57,365 bases of DNA. Source: a virus. Below the pieces are notes generated by a model. The model did no database searches, had not been told where the DNA came from, and saw nothing but the letters and a program-made list of their open reading frames with translations. Location of the stretch: positions 1 to 57,365 of IMG/VR virus record IMGVR_UViG_3300030001_000013; one strand, given 5' to 3'. How positions within the stretch are numbered: position 1 is the first letter of the stretch; every line of letters begins with the position of its first letter. The position numbers and the translations under genes were made by a program. Below, piece by piece: positions 1 through 6,447 of the stretch.

Positions 1-39
1 AAATCTTTTGTTATTTCCGGCGAATGAATCAACTGCTTT
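1..39 (-). CDS. Possible gene start cut by the window edge
   Basis: An ATG at position 39 follows a GGCGGTG ribosome-binding sequence that overlaps the end of the preceding gene. It reads 13 codons to the edge (MKAVDSFAGNNKR...). If the window is circular, the frame stops two codons after the junction, giving a 15-residue peptide. It is therefore either a real gene truncated by the edge or a tiny coupled ORF. No function can be assigned. Confidence 0.3.
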
Positions 40-43
40 CATT

Positions 44-394
44 TTATTCACCGCCCTTTGATATTTCATATTCTAAAATACCATCAAAATCAATTATTTT
101 TTTATCTTTTAAACCATTAAGCATATCAATTGTCCATTTTACCATTTTAGGTGTCTTAAATGATAATTTATCCATAAGACTATCAAAATCATGATCTTGT
201 ATTGACATTCCCTGATATACTCCGCAAATATCACCTTTACAGATATATAAAATATATTTACCTCTAAATGTTTGCGGTATAACTATTTTATACCATTGAA
301 CTTTACCTTCGCCCCATTCCGATGGTGCTTTTTCAAATCCATGTTCTAATATTTCAGGTTTTACATTTTTAATTACAATATTAAATTTACTCAT
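44..394 (-). CDS. Hypothetical protein, 116 aa
   Basis: This is a compact soluble protein rich in Lys, Ile and Asp with no membrane segment. I do not recognise a domain. The start ATG follows a GGAAAACGAAAAC initiation region that nearly matches the region complementary to the predicted small RNA at 13.5 kb. It is the last well-supported gene of the 57-0 kb early run if the genome is circular, 15 nt downstream of the 3D-domain gene. Confidence 0.65.
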   Translation of the reverse strand: MSKFNIVIKNVKPEILEHGFEKAPSEWGEGKVQWYKIVIPQTFRGKYILYICKGDICGVYQGMSIQDHDFDSLMDKLSFKTPKMVKWTIDMLNGLKDKKIIDFDGILEYEISKGGE

Positions 395-409
395 GTTTTC
401 GTTTTCCTT

Positions 410-859
410 TCAATCTTTAATCACTGCTGTTGTTATGTATCGACCTTTTTTAATCGCTGTCCTTCGATCATTGACAAAAATATCAACCTTATTCCCTGAT
501 ATTGAACCGCCCCGATCTTGGACAACATATTCATTACCTTCGATCACAACAACTGTTCCAAATGGAATGCTTTCATCCATTGCAATAGTTCTTCCCTCAA
601 TTGCTCTTTTGCCACTTGCAGTAATTCCTTTACCATTCATTGTATCATCTGATGCTGTATAGAATGATACGTTTACGATAATTTCCCTCTGTTTGCGTTC
701 CTGCACTTGCTTTCGCTGTTGTTCTAATGAATCATAGAACTGTTTAAATTGATCTCTTACATTGAAAATGTCGCATTCCTGATATGACCATGACCACGCG
801 ACATTATTTAAACTGATTAAGATTGCGGTTATTAAAACCGCTTTTTTCCCAACACTCAC
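410..859 (-). CDS. Exported 3D-domain (RlpA/MltA-like fold) protein
   Basis: The 149-residue protein has an N-terminal hydrophobic segment (about residues 5-22) after a lysine pair, consistent with a signal peptide or anchor. A charged coiled stretch spans about 40-60. The C-terminal half has the 3D signature: YTASDDTMNGKG, then GRTIAMD, then VVQDRGG and KVDIFV, containing the three conserved aspartates. In this family the double-psi beta-barrel binds or cleaves peptidoglycan. The start is GTG, chosen because GGAG lies 8 nt upstream. It sits in the early region rather than the lysis cassette, so a role in wall remodelling or superinfection is inference. Confidence 0.8.
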   Translation of the reverse strand: MSVGKKAVLITAILISLNNVAWSWSYQECDIFNVRDQFKQFYDSLEQQRKQVQERKQREIIVNVSFYTASDDTMNGKGITASGKRAIEGRTIAMDESIPFGTVVVIEGNEYVVQDRGGSISGNKVDIFVNDRRTAIKKGRYITTAVIKD

Positions 860-863
860 AAAT

Positions 864-1427
864 TCAACTCCCTATTTTCTTGACGTTACTTTCAAATAAT
901 TTCTTCATATCTCCATTCACACTGATCAATACTTTTACATTAATGCTATCGCTATTTTTCCTATTGATCAAATTTTCATAATGCTTTATGAAATGTGCCT
1001 GCTGTACGCTGATCTTTTCAGAACAACACATATTACGAAACCCAACTAATTTTACCGCTTCTGCGATCTCCGGCGTTGAAAATTCTAGCCGTCTACCAAC
1101 TGACCAACTTTTCATTTTGTCTTGAACTTCTCGCCATGCTTCTTCAATTGTTTTTACTTCTGACCCAATCGCTGTACCCATTACGCTTTTTGCTTCTTCA
1201 CGTATCTTTGCAATACTTGGAAAGAAATCTTTACATACATTCATACACTTAAAAACTGCCGCATTTAATTCTGTTGCGCTCAAATCACTTAATGCGATTG
1301 AATATGTGATTATTGTTTGTTTTGTTACCTTTGAATTAGGAAATGCATAAATTAACGGTCTCAATATCTTGCATATCTGCTGTTGCTTGATTGGTAAATC
1401 GTTGATTGCTAAATCGTCAATATCCAT
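864..1427 (-). CDS. Helicase loader/inhibitor-like replication protein
   Basis: The 187-residue protein has a middle region (TELNAAVFKCMNVCKDFFP, then SIAKIREEA) typical of phage proteins of the G39P or helicase-loader type: a helical N-terminus, a 'FFPSIAKI' turn, then a Trp-containing helix (EEAWREV). Its start overlaps the stop of the replication protein at 1427 by one base, so the two are translationally coupled. The likely role is recruiting the host DnaB-type helicase. The assignment rests on pattern and neighbourhood only. Confidence 0.55.
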   Translation of the reverse strand: MDIDDLAINDLPIKQQQICKILRPLIYAFPNSKVTKQTIITYSIALSDLSATELNAAVFKCMNVCKDFFPSIAKIREEAKSVMGTAIGSEVKTIEEAWREVQDKMKSWSVGRRLEFSTPEIAEAVKLVGFRNMCCSEKISVQQAHFIKHYENLINRKNSDSINVKVLISVNGDMKKLFESNVKKIGS

Positions 1428-1870
1428 TATTTACGCCCCTTGTAAAAATCATCAATATTGTTTTTCTTTGTCGATACTGCTTTACACTCAATTTGATTGA
1501 GATAGCTTTCAAAATGATCTGCCGCGAATAATGTTTCCGGTCGCAAATATTTAGCCTGATCTGTTCCTAACCACTCTTTGGCTTTTTTATCAATTACAAT
1601 TTTGAAATCCTCTTCTGTATGACCTTCTTGCCATCGTGCAGATATCTTGCTTTTTGTGCTCTTAATCTCTCTGTATTTAGTCCCTACGACTTGATTAAGG
1701 TATCCGATTATACTTGTATATGGTATTGCATTTTCTCGCTCTGACAGCTTTCTGATATCTGTTATAGCTAACATATAACCAACTTTGCATGATTCACTGA
1801 TTGAATTATTCTTTTCTAATTCATCTAGCCGCTTCAGTAAGAACTTTGCGGCTTTTTCTAATTCTGTCAT
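1427..1870 (-). CDS. Phage replication protein with conserved C-terminal domain (Phg_2220_C type)
   Basis: The protein is about 147 residues. Residues 55-135 carry the signature IIGYLNQVVGTKYR, a basic helix, W.EGHTEEDFKIVIDKK, and YLRPETLF, which is characteristic of the C-terminal domain of phage replisome organisers. The usual N-terminal winged-helix half is missing, so this is a short version. The start at 1870 is preferred over the ATG at 1876 because the AAGGAG site is then 9 nt away instead of 3. It is preceded by hairpin element A. Confidence 0.75.
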   Translation of the reverse strand: MTELEKAAKFLLKRLDELEKNNSISESCKVGYMLAITDIRKLSERENAIPYTSIIGYLNQVVGTKYREIKSTKSKISARWQEGHTEEDFKIVIDKKAKEWLGTDQAKYLRPETLFAADHFESYLNQIECKAVSTKKNNIDDFYKGRK

Positions 1871-1899
1871 AGGCATGCTCTCCTTTTCTCCATAACCTT

Positions 1900-1957
1900 T
1901 AGAGCGTTTGGCACTCTATAGAGCCTACCAACGCTTGATAAGCTCTAACAATGTCAA
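1900..1957 (-). promoter_or_regulatory. Intercistronic hairpin element, copy A
   Basis: Read on the minus strand it begins TTGACATTG. A 10-11 bp stem follows (TAGAGCTTATC with GGTAGGCTCTA), then a second hairpin TAGAGTG-CCAAA-CGCTCTA. The upstream gene's TGA stop lies inside TTGACATTG, and the next ribosome-binding site follows after about 20 nt. It is one of six related copies (see also 5001, 49170, 55238, 55496, 55759). Confidence 0.75.
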
Positions 1958-2115
1958 TCATCAATAATTATTGATGTATAAGTCATTTTTGATAACATTC
2001 TTACTTTGTGACACTTTTTGCATTTGAATTTTACATTTTTACCTTTTGGTGAGAAATGTTCTTCGATCTCTGGAGAATTGCATTCAGGACATTCTAATCT
2101 ATAACCTGTTTTCAT
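1954..2115 (-). CDS. Small zinc-ribbon protein, 53 aa
   Basis: The ORF begins MKTGYRLECPECNSPEIEE and carries a second pair CKKC, giving CxxC-x22-CxxC, a rubredoxin-knuckle zinc ribbon. The GGGAGACG site lies just upstream of the ATG. It is the first gene after the promoter at 2166-2194. Its TGA stop is embedded in hairpin element A. The role is unknown; a small phage regulatory or nucleic-acid-binding protein is plausible. Confidence 0.75.
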   Translation of the reverse strand: MKTGYRLECPECNSPEIEEHFSPKGKNVKFKCKKCHKVRMLSKMTYTSIIIDD

Positions 2116-2135
2116 TTTAATCGTCTCCCTTATAT

Positions 2136-2149
2136 GTTCTAATCGAACC
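2136..2149 (-). promoter_or_regulatory. 5' UTR mini-hairpin (GGTTC...GAAC family)
   Basis: In the transcript from the promoter at 2166 the leader reads TATAGAAAAGGGGTTC, then GATTA, then GAAC, just before the ribosome-binding site. The same TATAGAAAA-GGTTC-loop-GAAC arrangement follows the promoters at 49583 and 56077. Confidence 0.5.
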
Positions 2150-2165
2150 CCTTTTCTATAGTCTT

Positions 2166-2194
2166 ATTATAACTCTCTGCTATATTAATGTAAA
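2166..2194 (-). promoter_or_regulatory. Early promoter with shared operator
   Basis: On the minus strand: TTTACA, 17 nt, TATAAT, with TATAGCAGAGAG immediately before the -10 box. This is nearly identical to the promoters at 5101, 9020, 49583 and 56077. It drives the zinc-ribbon and replication genes. Confidence 0.85.
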
Positions 2195-2212
2195 GAATTA
2201 TATTACAAATAA

Positions 2213-2482
2213 TTATAAAATAAATAACATTGCAAGCCATGTGATAAATGCAATAATTAATGAAATTTGTCCAATCCCCGGAATCGCCCCGATTAATGCC
2301 GCTTGCCACCATAAAACAACGGTTGTTCTTCCAAAATACGTCAGCCATGTATTTAAAGAATAATGCCAAAATAAAGCATCAACAGCAATAACAATTCCAT
2401 AAATTATAACCGGAATTATGCAACCTTGACCATATATAAATAAACCGAATACTGTTTTTATTACGTTTTTAAATTTTTTCAT
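2213..2482 (-). CDS. Small membrane protein, 89 aa
   Basis: It has two to three predicted membrane segments (about residues 8-30, 45-65 and 70-88) and a short basic N-terminus (MKKFKNVIK). No family is recognised. It lies between the DUF2303-like gene and the promoter at 2166, so it is probably the last gene of the recombination operon. A GGGAG site precedes the ATG. Confidence 0.6.
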   Translation of the reverse strand: MKKFKNVIKTVFGLFIYGQGCIIPVIIYGIVIAVDALFWHYSLNTWLTYFGRTTVVLWWQAALIGAIPGIGQISLIIAFITWLAMLFIL

Positions 2483-2505
2483 CCCATTAACTCCCTTATA
2501 ATTTT

Positions 2506-2533
2506 ATAAGAGGAGCAATTAAGCCCCTCCCTG
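2506..2533 (-). terminator. Weak intrinsic terminator-like hairpin
   Basis: On the minus strand GAGGGGC-TTAATT-GCTCCTC is followed by TTAT and an A/T-rich stretch. It lies between the DUF2303-like gene and the membrane protein and would give partial termination at most. Confidence 0.4.
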
Positions 2534-2534
2534 A

Positions 2535-3272
2535 TTAATAAATTACGCCTGTTACGATTAAGAACCCATCTAATCCGGCTTTGATTGTTTCAATTTCGTG
2601 CTTTACTGCTTCTCGCAAATATCGATCATACTTAGGACAACTTAACTTGAATACTAACTTGTCATCCTGGCTTTTCGGTGCTACAATTTCTAATTCAATT
2701 TCAACTTCTTGAAAAAAGCCGCTTTCATTAAAAATTTCAATGTTTGGCAATATCACTTTTGGTAATGAAGTTGTTCCTTCGACTGAACCATTTTGGGTGG
2801 CAACCTTAACTGCAAAAGTATGATTGTTGTCATCATCAAACGACGATTCAAAATCAATGGTTGTATTTCCTTTAAATGTTTGCAGGTTCACAAGCAGACT
2901 TTCCAAACAACCTAATTCATCCTCTTCGCGGCGTTGAAAGAAATTTACGATTTCTTTTTGATAAAATGATGCACCATTTGAAGTTAAAATATTTCCCCAT
3001 TCTTCAACCTGCTGTGACAATTCATAAGCATATGTCACATGATCTTGATTTCTTTCGATAACCTGATCATTTAAGATAGCACATACTCTTTTTTCTGTAT
3101 ATGCAACTACTGCATTTTCTTTTACAGCCTTTGACTGTAACAACGCAATGAATGCCTGTGATGATTTTGCTTCGTATTTAAATCCTCTGTATTGGTAAAT
3201 CTCCGGCGCATCACCTTCGCGTACAATTACTTCTTTTGCTCCATCAACCATTTTTAATTCGATTTTTTCCAT
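2535..3272 (-). CDS. DUF2303-like (YfdQ-type) phage protein
   Basis: The 245-residue soluble protein has a central segment (VNFFQRREEDELGCLESL) followed by a beta-rich C-terminal half (TIDFESSFDDDNN, then IEIFNESGFFQEVEIELE). This matches the order of the DUF2303 family of phage early proteins. The function is unknown; family members sit next to recombination genes, as here. The start at 3272 (MEKIEL) is preferred because GGAGG then lies about 11 nt upstream; an ATG at 3290 is an alternative. Confidence 0.65.
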   Translation of the reverse strand: MEKIELKMVDGAKEVIVREGDAPEIYQYRGFKYEAKSSQAFIALLQSKAVKENAVVAYTEKRVCAILNDQVIERNQDHVTYAYELSQQVEEWGNILTSNGASFYQKEIVNFFQRREEDELGCLESLLVNLQTFKGNTTIDFESSFDDDNNHTFAVKVATQNGSVEGTTSLPKVILPNIEIFNESGFFQEVEIELEIVAPKSQDDKLVFKLSCPKYDRYLREAVKHEIETIKAGLDGFLIVTGVIY

Positions 3273-3273
3273 A

Positions 3274-3612
3274 TTATTTAACTCCTCCATCTTCTGTTCC
3301 TGTCAATTTTGCTGGTACTGCCTGAAATAAATCAACCGCTTTTAATGCTTCGCGCGGTTTTTCTGTTTTCAATTTCATATCACCTGTTAATGTACAAAGA
3401 CCTTTGCGCTTGCTGACCGGAAATTTAGGTGTTACACTGCATTCAGCAACAACCATCGTATCCATATCCTCTGGCCTTGATAATGCGATTGTAATGCTAA
3501 TGCCGCCCTTTTGACCTTTTTGAATTGCTGACATTAATACTGGAATAATCGAATCAAACTTCTTGGCAACCTCGCCGCCACAAATGTTTTGCAATGTTAA
3601 TTCTTCTTCCAT
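3274..3612 (-). CDS. Hypothetical early protein, 112 aa
   Basis: The soluble protein has a Gly-rich segment (IQKGQKGGISITIALSRPED) then a basic segment (VSKRKGLCTLTGDMKLKTEK). Its TAA abuts the preferred start of the DUF2303-like gene with one base between them, which implies translational coupling and shared function. No domain is recognised with confidence. Confidence 0.65.
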   Translation of the reverse strand: MEEELTLQNICGGEVAKKFDSIIPVLMSAIQKGQKGGISITIALSRPEDMDTMVVAECSVTPKFPVSKRKGLCTLTGDMKLKTEKPREALKAVDLFQAVPAKLTGTEDGGVK

Positions 3613-3664
3613 ATCTTTTCCCCTTTATATTTATTTCGCACACGTTTCATGCGCAAACTCTCCG

Positions 3665-4366
3665 TTATCCTGCCACAACAACCTCAACGCCTGTTGCTCT
3701 CTGAATCTTGTCTTTGATCATTACTTCATCACTATTGCCATTGCTTAGATGCAATAAATAAATCCGTTCTGTTTTACTTAAATCATTTGCTTTGAAAAAT
3801 TTTATTGCATGTTCTAATGAAAAATGGCTTTCAACAATTCTATTTCGCAAGCCGCTATTCAAATTCCCATGCCCCATATTATCGTCAAGAATTTCCTTGA
3901 TATAATTTACCTCTGTGCAAAAATAATTGATACCTGCGAATTTATATTTACAATATGGCGTATCTACTAGATAAACGCCTTTTTTGTTTGTTGCACTACT
4001 TGCAAACATGTATCCGTAATTTGTTACATCATGGACTAAATCAAATGGCATTACGTTGAATGTTCCTATTTGATAATGCTTTTTAGGTTCAACGATCTTT
4101 ACCCTATGACCGGATACTTTCAATGCTTCTGCTGTATCCTGTGACATATAGCAATCAACGCCGCGTTTGATTAAATCCTTTATTGCCTTAGAATGATCAC
4201 CATGTGAGTGGGTAAGCAACACGCCGCCTAATCTGCTGAAATCAAAATCAATTTCGATCTGAATGTTTTTGAAGCTAATACCTGCATCCAATAATAAAAC
4301 CGTTTTCCCATCATCTACTATGCCGCAATTACCTGTACTGCCACTTGCAACAAACCGAATGTTCAT
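3665..4366 (-). CDS. MBL-fold metallohydrolase, candidate recombination nuclease
   Basis: The 233-residue protein shows the metallo-beta-lactamase fold signature: SGSTGNCG near residue 8, the metal motif LLTHSHGDH (HxHxDH) near 50-58, later FDLVHDV and a distal His in ESHFSLEHA. This resembles YycJ-type and phage MBL proteins. It is encoded in the same run as RecT and a Rad50-like ATPase. The working inference is that it supplies the exonuclease activity that makes ssDNA for RecT, since no lambda-exonuclease-like gene is visible. It overlaps the next gene upstream by 4 nt. Confidence 0.8.
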   Translation of the reverse strand: MNIRFVASGSTGNCGIVDDGKTVLLLDAGISFKNIQIEIDFDFSRLGGVLLTHSHGDHSKAIKDLIKRGVDCYMSQDTAEALKVSGHRVKIVEPKKHYQIGTFNVMPFDLVHDVTNYGYMFASSATNKKGVYLVDTPYCKYKFAGINYFCTEVNYIKEILDDNMGHGNLNSGLRNRIVESHFSLEHAIKFFKANDLSKTERIYLLHLSNGNSDEVMIKDKIQRATGVEVVVAG

Positions 4367-4587
4367 ATTTCATTCATCAACTTTTGTATGTCATCCCTAT
4401 TTTGAACTACAGCTTCTTTTATCTTTTCAAATATTTCAGGAGAATTATTCTTGTCAAATGATAATGACTGTGAATTTCCACTAGTACCTATATAAAACGA
4501 TCTATATTCTTCCAAATCTTTAATTTTTTTATTTACCTTTTCGAGATTTGATTTTAACAGATAATATTTTTCTACACGTTCATTCAT
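4363..4587 (-). CDS. Small coiled-coil protein, 74 aa
   Basis: The charged, helical N-terminal half (SNLEKVNKKIKDLEEY) suggests a coiled coil; the rest is low complexity. The ATGA overlap with the MBL gene indicates coupled translation. It may be a small partner of the MBL protein, but that is inference. Confidence 0.55.
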   Translation of the reverse strand: MNERVEKYYLLKSNLEKVNKKIKDLEEYRSFYIGTSGNSQSLSFDKNNSPEIFEKIKEAVVQNRDDIQKLMNEI

Positions 4588-4602
4588 GTATTCATATGTT
4601 TT

Positions 4603-4971
4603 TCATCCATTTGCAATACCCGCCATTTCTAGCAACGTAACATTTTCATCAAATGTGCCTGAAATAGCCATTCCCCCGCCGTCTACATCTACTATATGCG
4701 GTTTTCCATTTCGATTCACAATACCTGTAATAGCTTTTTTTCTTAAATAAAAATTGATTCCTGCATCATCTGTCATTTTAATAAACTTACTAGGATCAAG
4801 CATTTTCCCTAATTCGTCTACTTGTTTATGTTCTGGAAAGAATTCTCTTGTTTCAGAACCAACTAAACCGATGGTAACATCTTTCTGAGCATTTAAAAAC
4901 AGCACTTTAATTTCATCCTGAGCTAATGCAACTTTTCCGTTTTCATCTTCGAAAATTAATAACTTACTCAC
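4603..4971 (-). CDS. Hypothetical early protein, 122 aa
   Basis: The acidic soluble protein starts MSKLLIFEDENGKVALAQDE and ends in a Gly-rich segment (VDVDGGGMAISGTFDENV). The start codon is GTG, with GGGAGACGGTAAAC upstream. It is the first gene after promoter 5101 and hairpin element B. No family is recognised. Confidence 0.65.
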   Translation of the reverse strand: MSKLLIFEDENGKVALAQDEIKVLFLNAQKDVTIGLVGSETREFFPEHKQVDELGKMLDPSKFIKMTDDAGINFYLRKKAITGIVNRNGKPHIVDVDGGGMAISGTFDENVTLLEMAGIANG

Positions 4972-5000
4972 GTTTACCGTCTCCCTTTATATATTTTTTG

Positions 5001-5060
5001 TAGAATGCGTTTGGCATTCCATAGAGCCTACCAACGCTTGATAAGCCCTAGCAATGTCAA
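5001..5060 (-). promoter_or_regulatory. Intercistronic hairpin element, copy B
   Basis: On the minus strand: TTGACATTGC, stem AGGGCTTATC / GGTAGGCTCT with loop AAGCGTT, then the perfect hairpin GAATGC-CAAAC-GCATTC. The loop CGTTGG could pair with the CCAAACG loop. This copy follows no gene. Instead it follows an AUG-UAA start-stop codon pair at 5071-5076. Confidence 0.75.
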
Positions 5061-5070
5061 CCTATTGCCG

Positions 5071-5076
5071 TTACAT
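5071..5076 (-). promoter_or_regulatory. Start-stop minimal ORF (ATG TAA)
   Basis: The leader from promoter 5101 contains AAGGTGG, 5 nt, ATG and immediately TAA, ending 10 nt before element B. A strong ribosome-binding site in front of a one-codon ORF suggests that a terminating ribosome is deliberately placed upstream of the hairpin element. Confidence 0.5.
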
Positions 5077-5100
5077 CTTAACCACCTTCTAACTTCTCTT

Positions 5101-5129
5101 ATTATAACTCTGTGCTATATAATTGTAAA
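5101..5129 (-). promoter_or_regulatory. Early promoter with shared operator
   Basis: TTTACA, 17 nt, TATAAT on the minus strand, with TATAGCACAGAG before the -10 box. It lies just downstream of recT and feeds the 4971-2213 gene group, giving that group transcription independent of recT. Confidence 0.85.
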
Positions 5130-5159
5130 GCTTTTTATTACTAATATCTATATTTTATA

Positions 5160-6161
5160 TTAAAATGGGTCTGGTTCTTCTTCACTAATCAATGTTTGTT
5201 CCTGCACCTGCGATTTTTTAGTAGATGTTTTTGTTTCTTTCTTTGTTTCTGGCTTGCTTGCTTTCTTTTCTTCAACCTTTTGTTCCTGAATTGGCTTTTC
5301 TTCTGCCACATTCGCTTCCTGTGCTTCGATTACTTCGCCGCCCTTGTCATTATCTTCATCCATATCTAAAACCTCGCTATTGGCATTCTGAATGATCTCA
5401 GCTTCAATCACTTCATCTGTGATGTTTTTTTCAGAACGATTCAATGATTCAGCAATTAAATAACTATCATTTGAACCATTAATCAGGGGCTTGCATGTTC
5501 TATTAATGACTGTCTTTTTTGCCATTTCTTCGGAAAATTTACCATGGACAGAACCGGGCTTAACATTTCCATGGTCATCAATAGGTAACATTTTCGATTG
5601 TTTCCATGCTTGTTTTATCTGCTCAAATGTCATTATCTGTGTGACATTTCGTTTTTCATCAGGAAATTCGACTACGCAATAAGCCGCTTTGATCTTTGTA
5701 TTATCAATACTATCTAACGTCTGCTCATGCTTTGTAATAATTTTCTTGCCATGTTCAATTTTGTATTCAAATATATCACCTTCATAAACAACTTCGGCAT
5801 AAGCTTCACTAGCTCCCGCCATTGTCTTTACTAAGTGGATTGTTCCAAAATAGCTACGCTGAAAGGTTAGTGTGCCGCCATATACAATGAAATACCCTTG
5901 CTTTTTTACTGGATTCAATCCTTGTGTGATTACATCTAGCAACGCCAACATTACAGAATCTCGTGAACATACTTCCAACGCTGGTTTCCCTACCTTATCC
6001 GTAACACCTTGCAACATTAACCATGAAGCAGTTAAAACATTTGCCGGAATATATTCTTTCGGAAATACCAATTCCTTACTTGCTACATATTCGCTTACCT
6101 TATGCTGTACCGTCTGAATGATCTTTTCCTGCTGAACCGCTTTATCTTTATCAACTGCCAT
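5160..6161 (-). CDS. recT: RecT family ssDNA annealing recombinase
   Basis: The first 230 of 333 residues match RecT: an ANVLTASWLMLQG helix, then LALLDVITQGLNPVKKQGYF, IVYGGTLTFQRSYFGTIHL, and the conserved FSEEMAKKTVINRTCK near 210. The C-terminal 90 residues are a Glu/Lys-rich low-complexity tail. RecT anneals complementary single strands during phage recombination. It lies two bases beyond the end of the 94-residue gene and in the same run as the Rad50-like ATPase. The family call is firm; the nuclease partner is unproven. Confidence 0.93.
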   Translation of the reverse strand: MAVDKDKAVQQEKIIQTVQHKVSEYVASKELVFPKEYIPANVLTASWLMLQGVTDKVGKPALEVCSRDSVMLALLDVITQGLNPVKKQGYFIVYGGTLTFQRSYFGTIHLVKTMAGASEAYAEVVYEGDIFEYKIEHGKKIITKHEQTLDSIDNTKIKAAYCVVEFPDEKRNVTQIMTFEQIKQAWKQSKMLPIDDHGNVKPGSVHGKFSEEMAKKTVINRTCKPLINGSNDSYLIAESLNRSEKNITDEVIEAEIIQNANSEVLDMDEDNDKGGEVIEAQEANVAEEKPIQEQKVEEKKASKPETKKETKTSTKKSQVQEQTLISEEEPDPF

Positions 6162-6162
6162 T

Positions 6163-6447
6163 TTATTTTTCCACCTTTTCGTCTAAATTTAAATTGATTA
6201 ACAATTCCTTTAGCTGTTCCACTTTTTCAATAACTTCCTGCAAAGAAGATGACATTTTTAATTCTTCATTGCATAATCTATCTAAAGCAATAATGATTGT
6301 AGGATAATAGCCGATTGAAGTCCATACGCCATCCGGTTTTAATTCTGTTTTCACTAGCTTTTGTAAAGCCCATTGACAGCGATCACTTGCTAATCTCCAT
6401 TTTTCATTAATACTGCATACTTTCGTATATCCACCCTCTGCCATCAT
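6163..6447 (-). CDS. Hypothetical protein between recT and the Rad50-like gene
   Basis: The 94-residue soluble protein has a Trp-containing N-terminal segment (SINEKWRLASDRCQWALQKL) and a helical C-terminus. It overlaps the stop of the ATPase gene by 4 nt (ATGA) and ends one base from recT, so all three are co-translated. It is probably an accessory factor of the recombination module; no family is recognised. Confidence 0.65.
   Translation of the reverse strand: MMAEGGYTKVCSINEKWRLASDRCQWALQKLVKTELKPDGVWTSIGYYPTIIIALDRLCNEELKMSSSLQEVIEKVEQLKELLINLNLDEKVEK

Noticed and set aside
1900-1957. Interpreting TTGACA...TATAGA in the hairpin elements as a promoter
   Set aside because: The spacing is about 31 nt and varies between copies, far from 17; the paired stems explain the conservation better.
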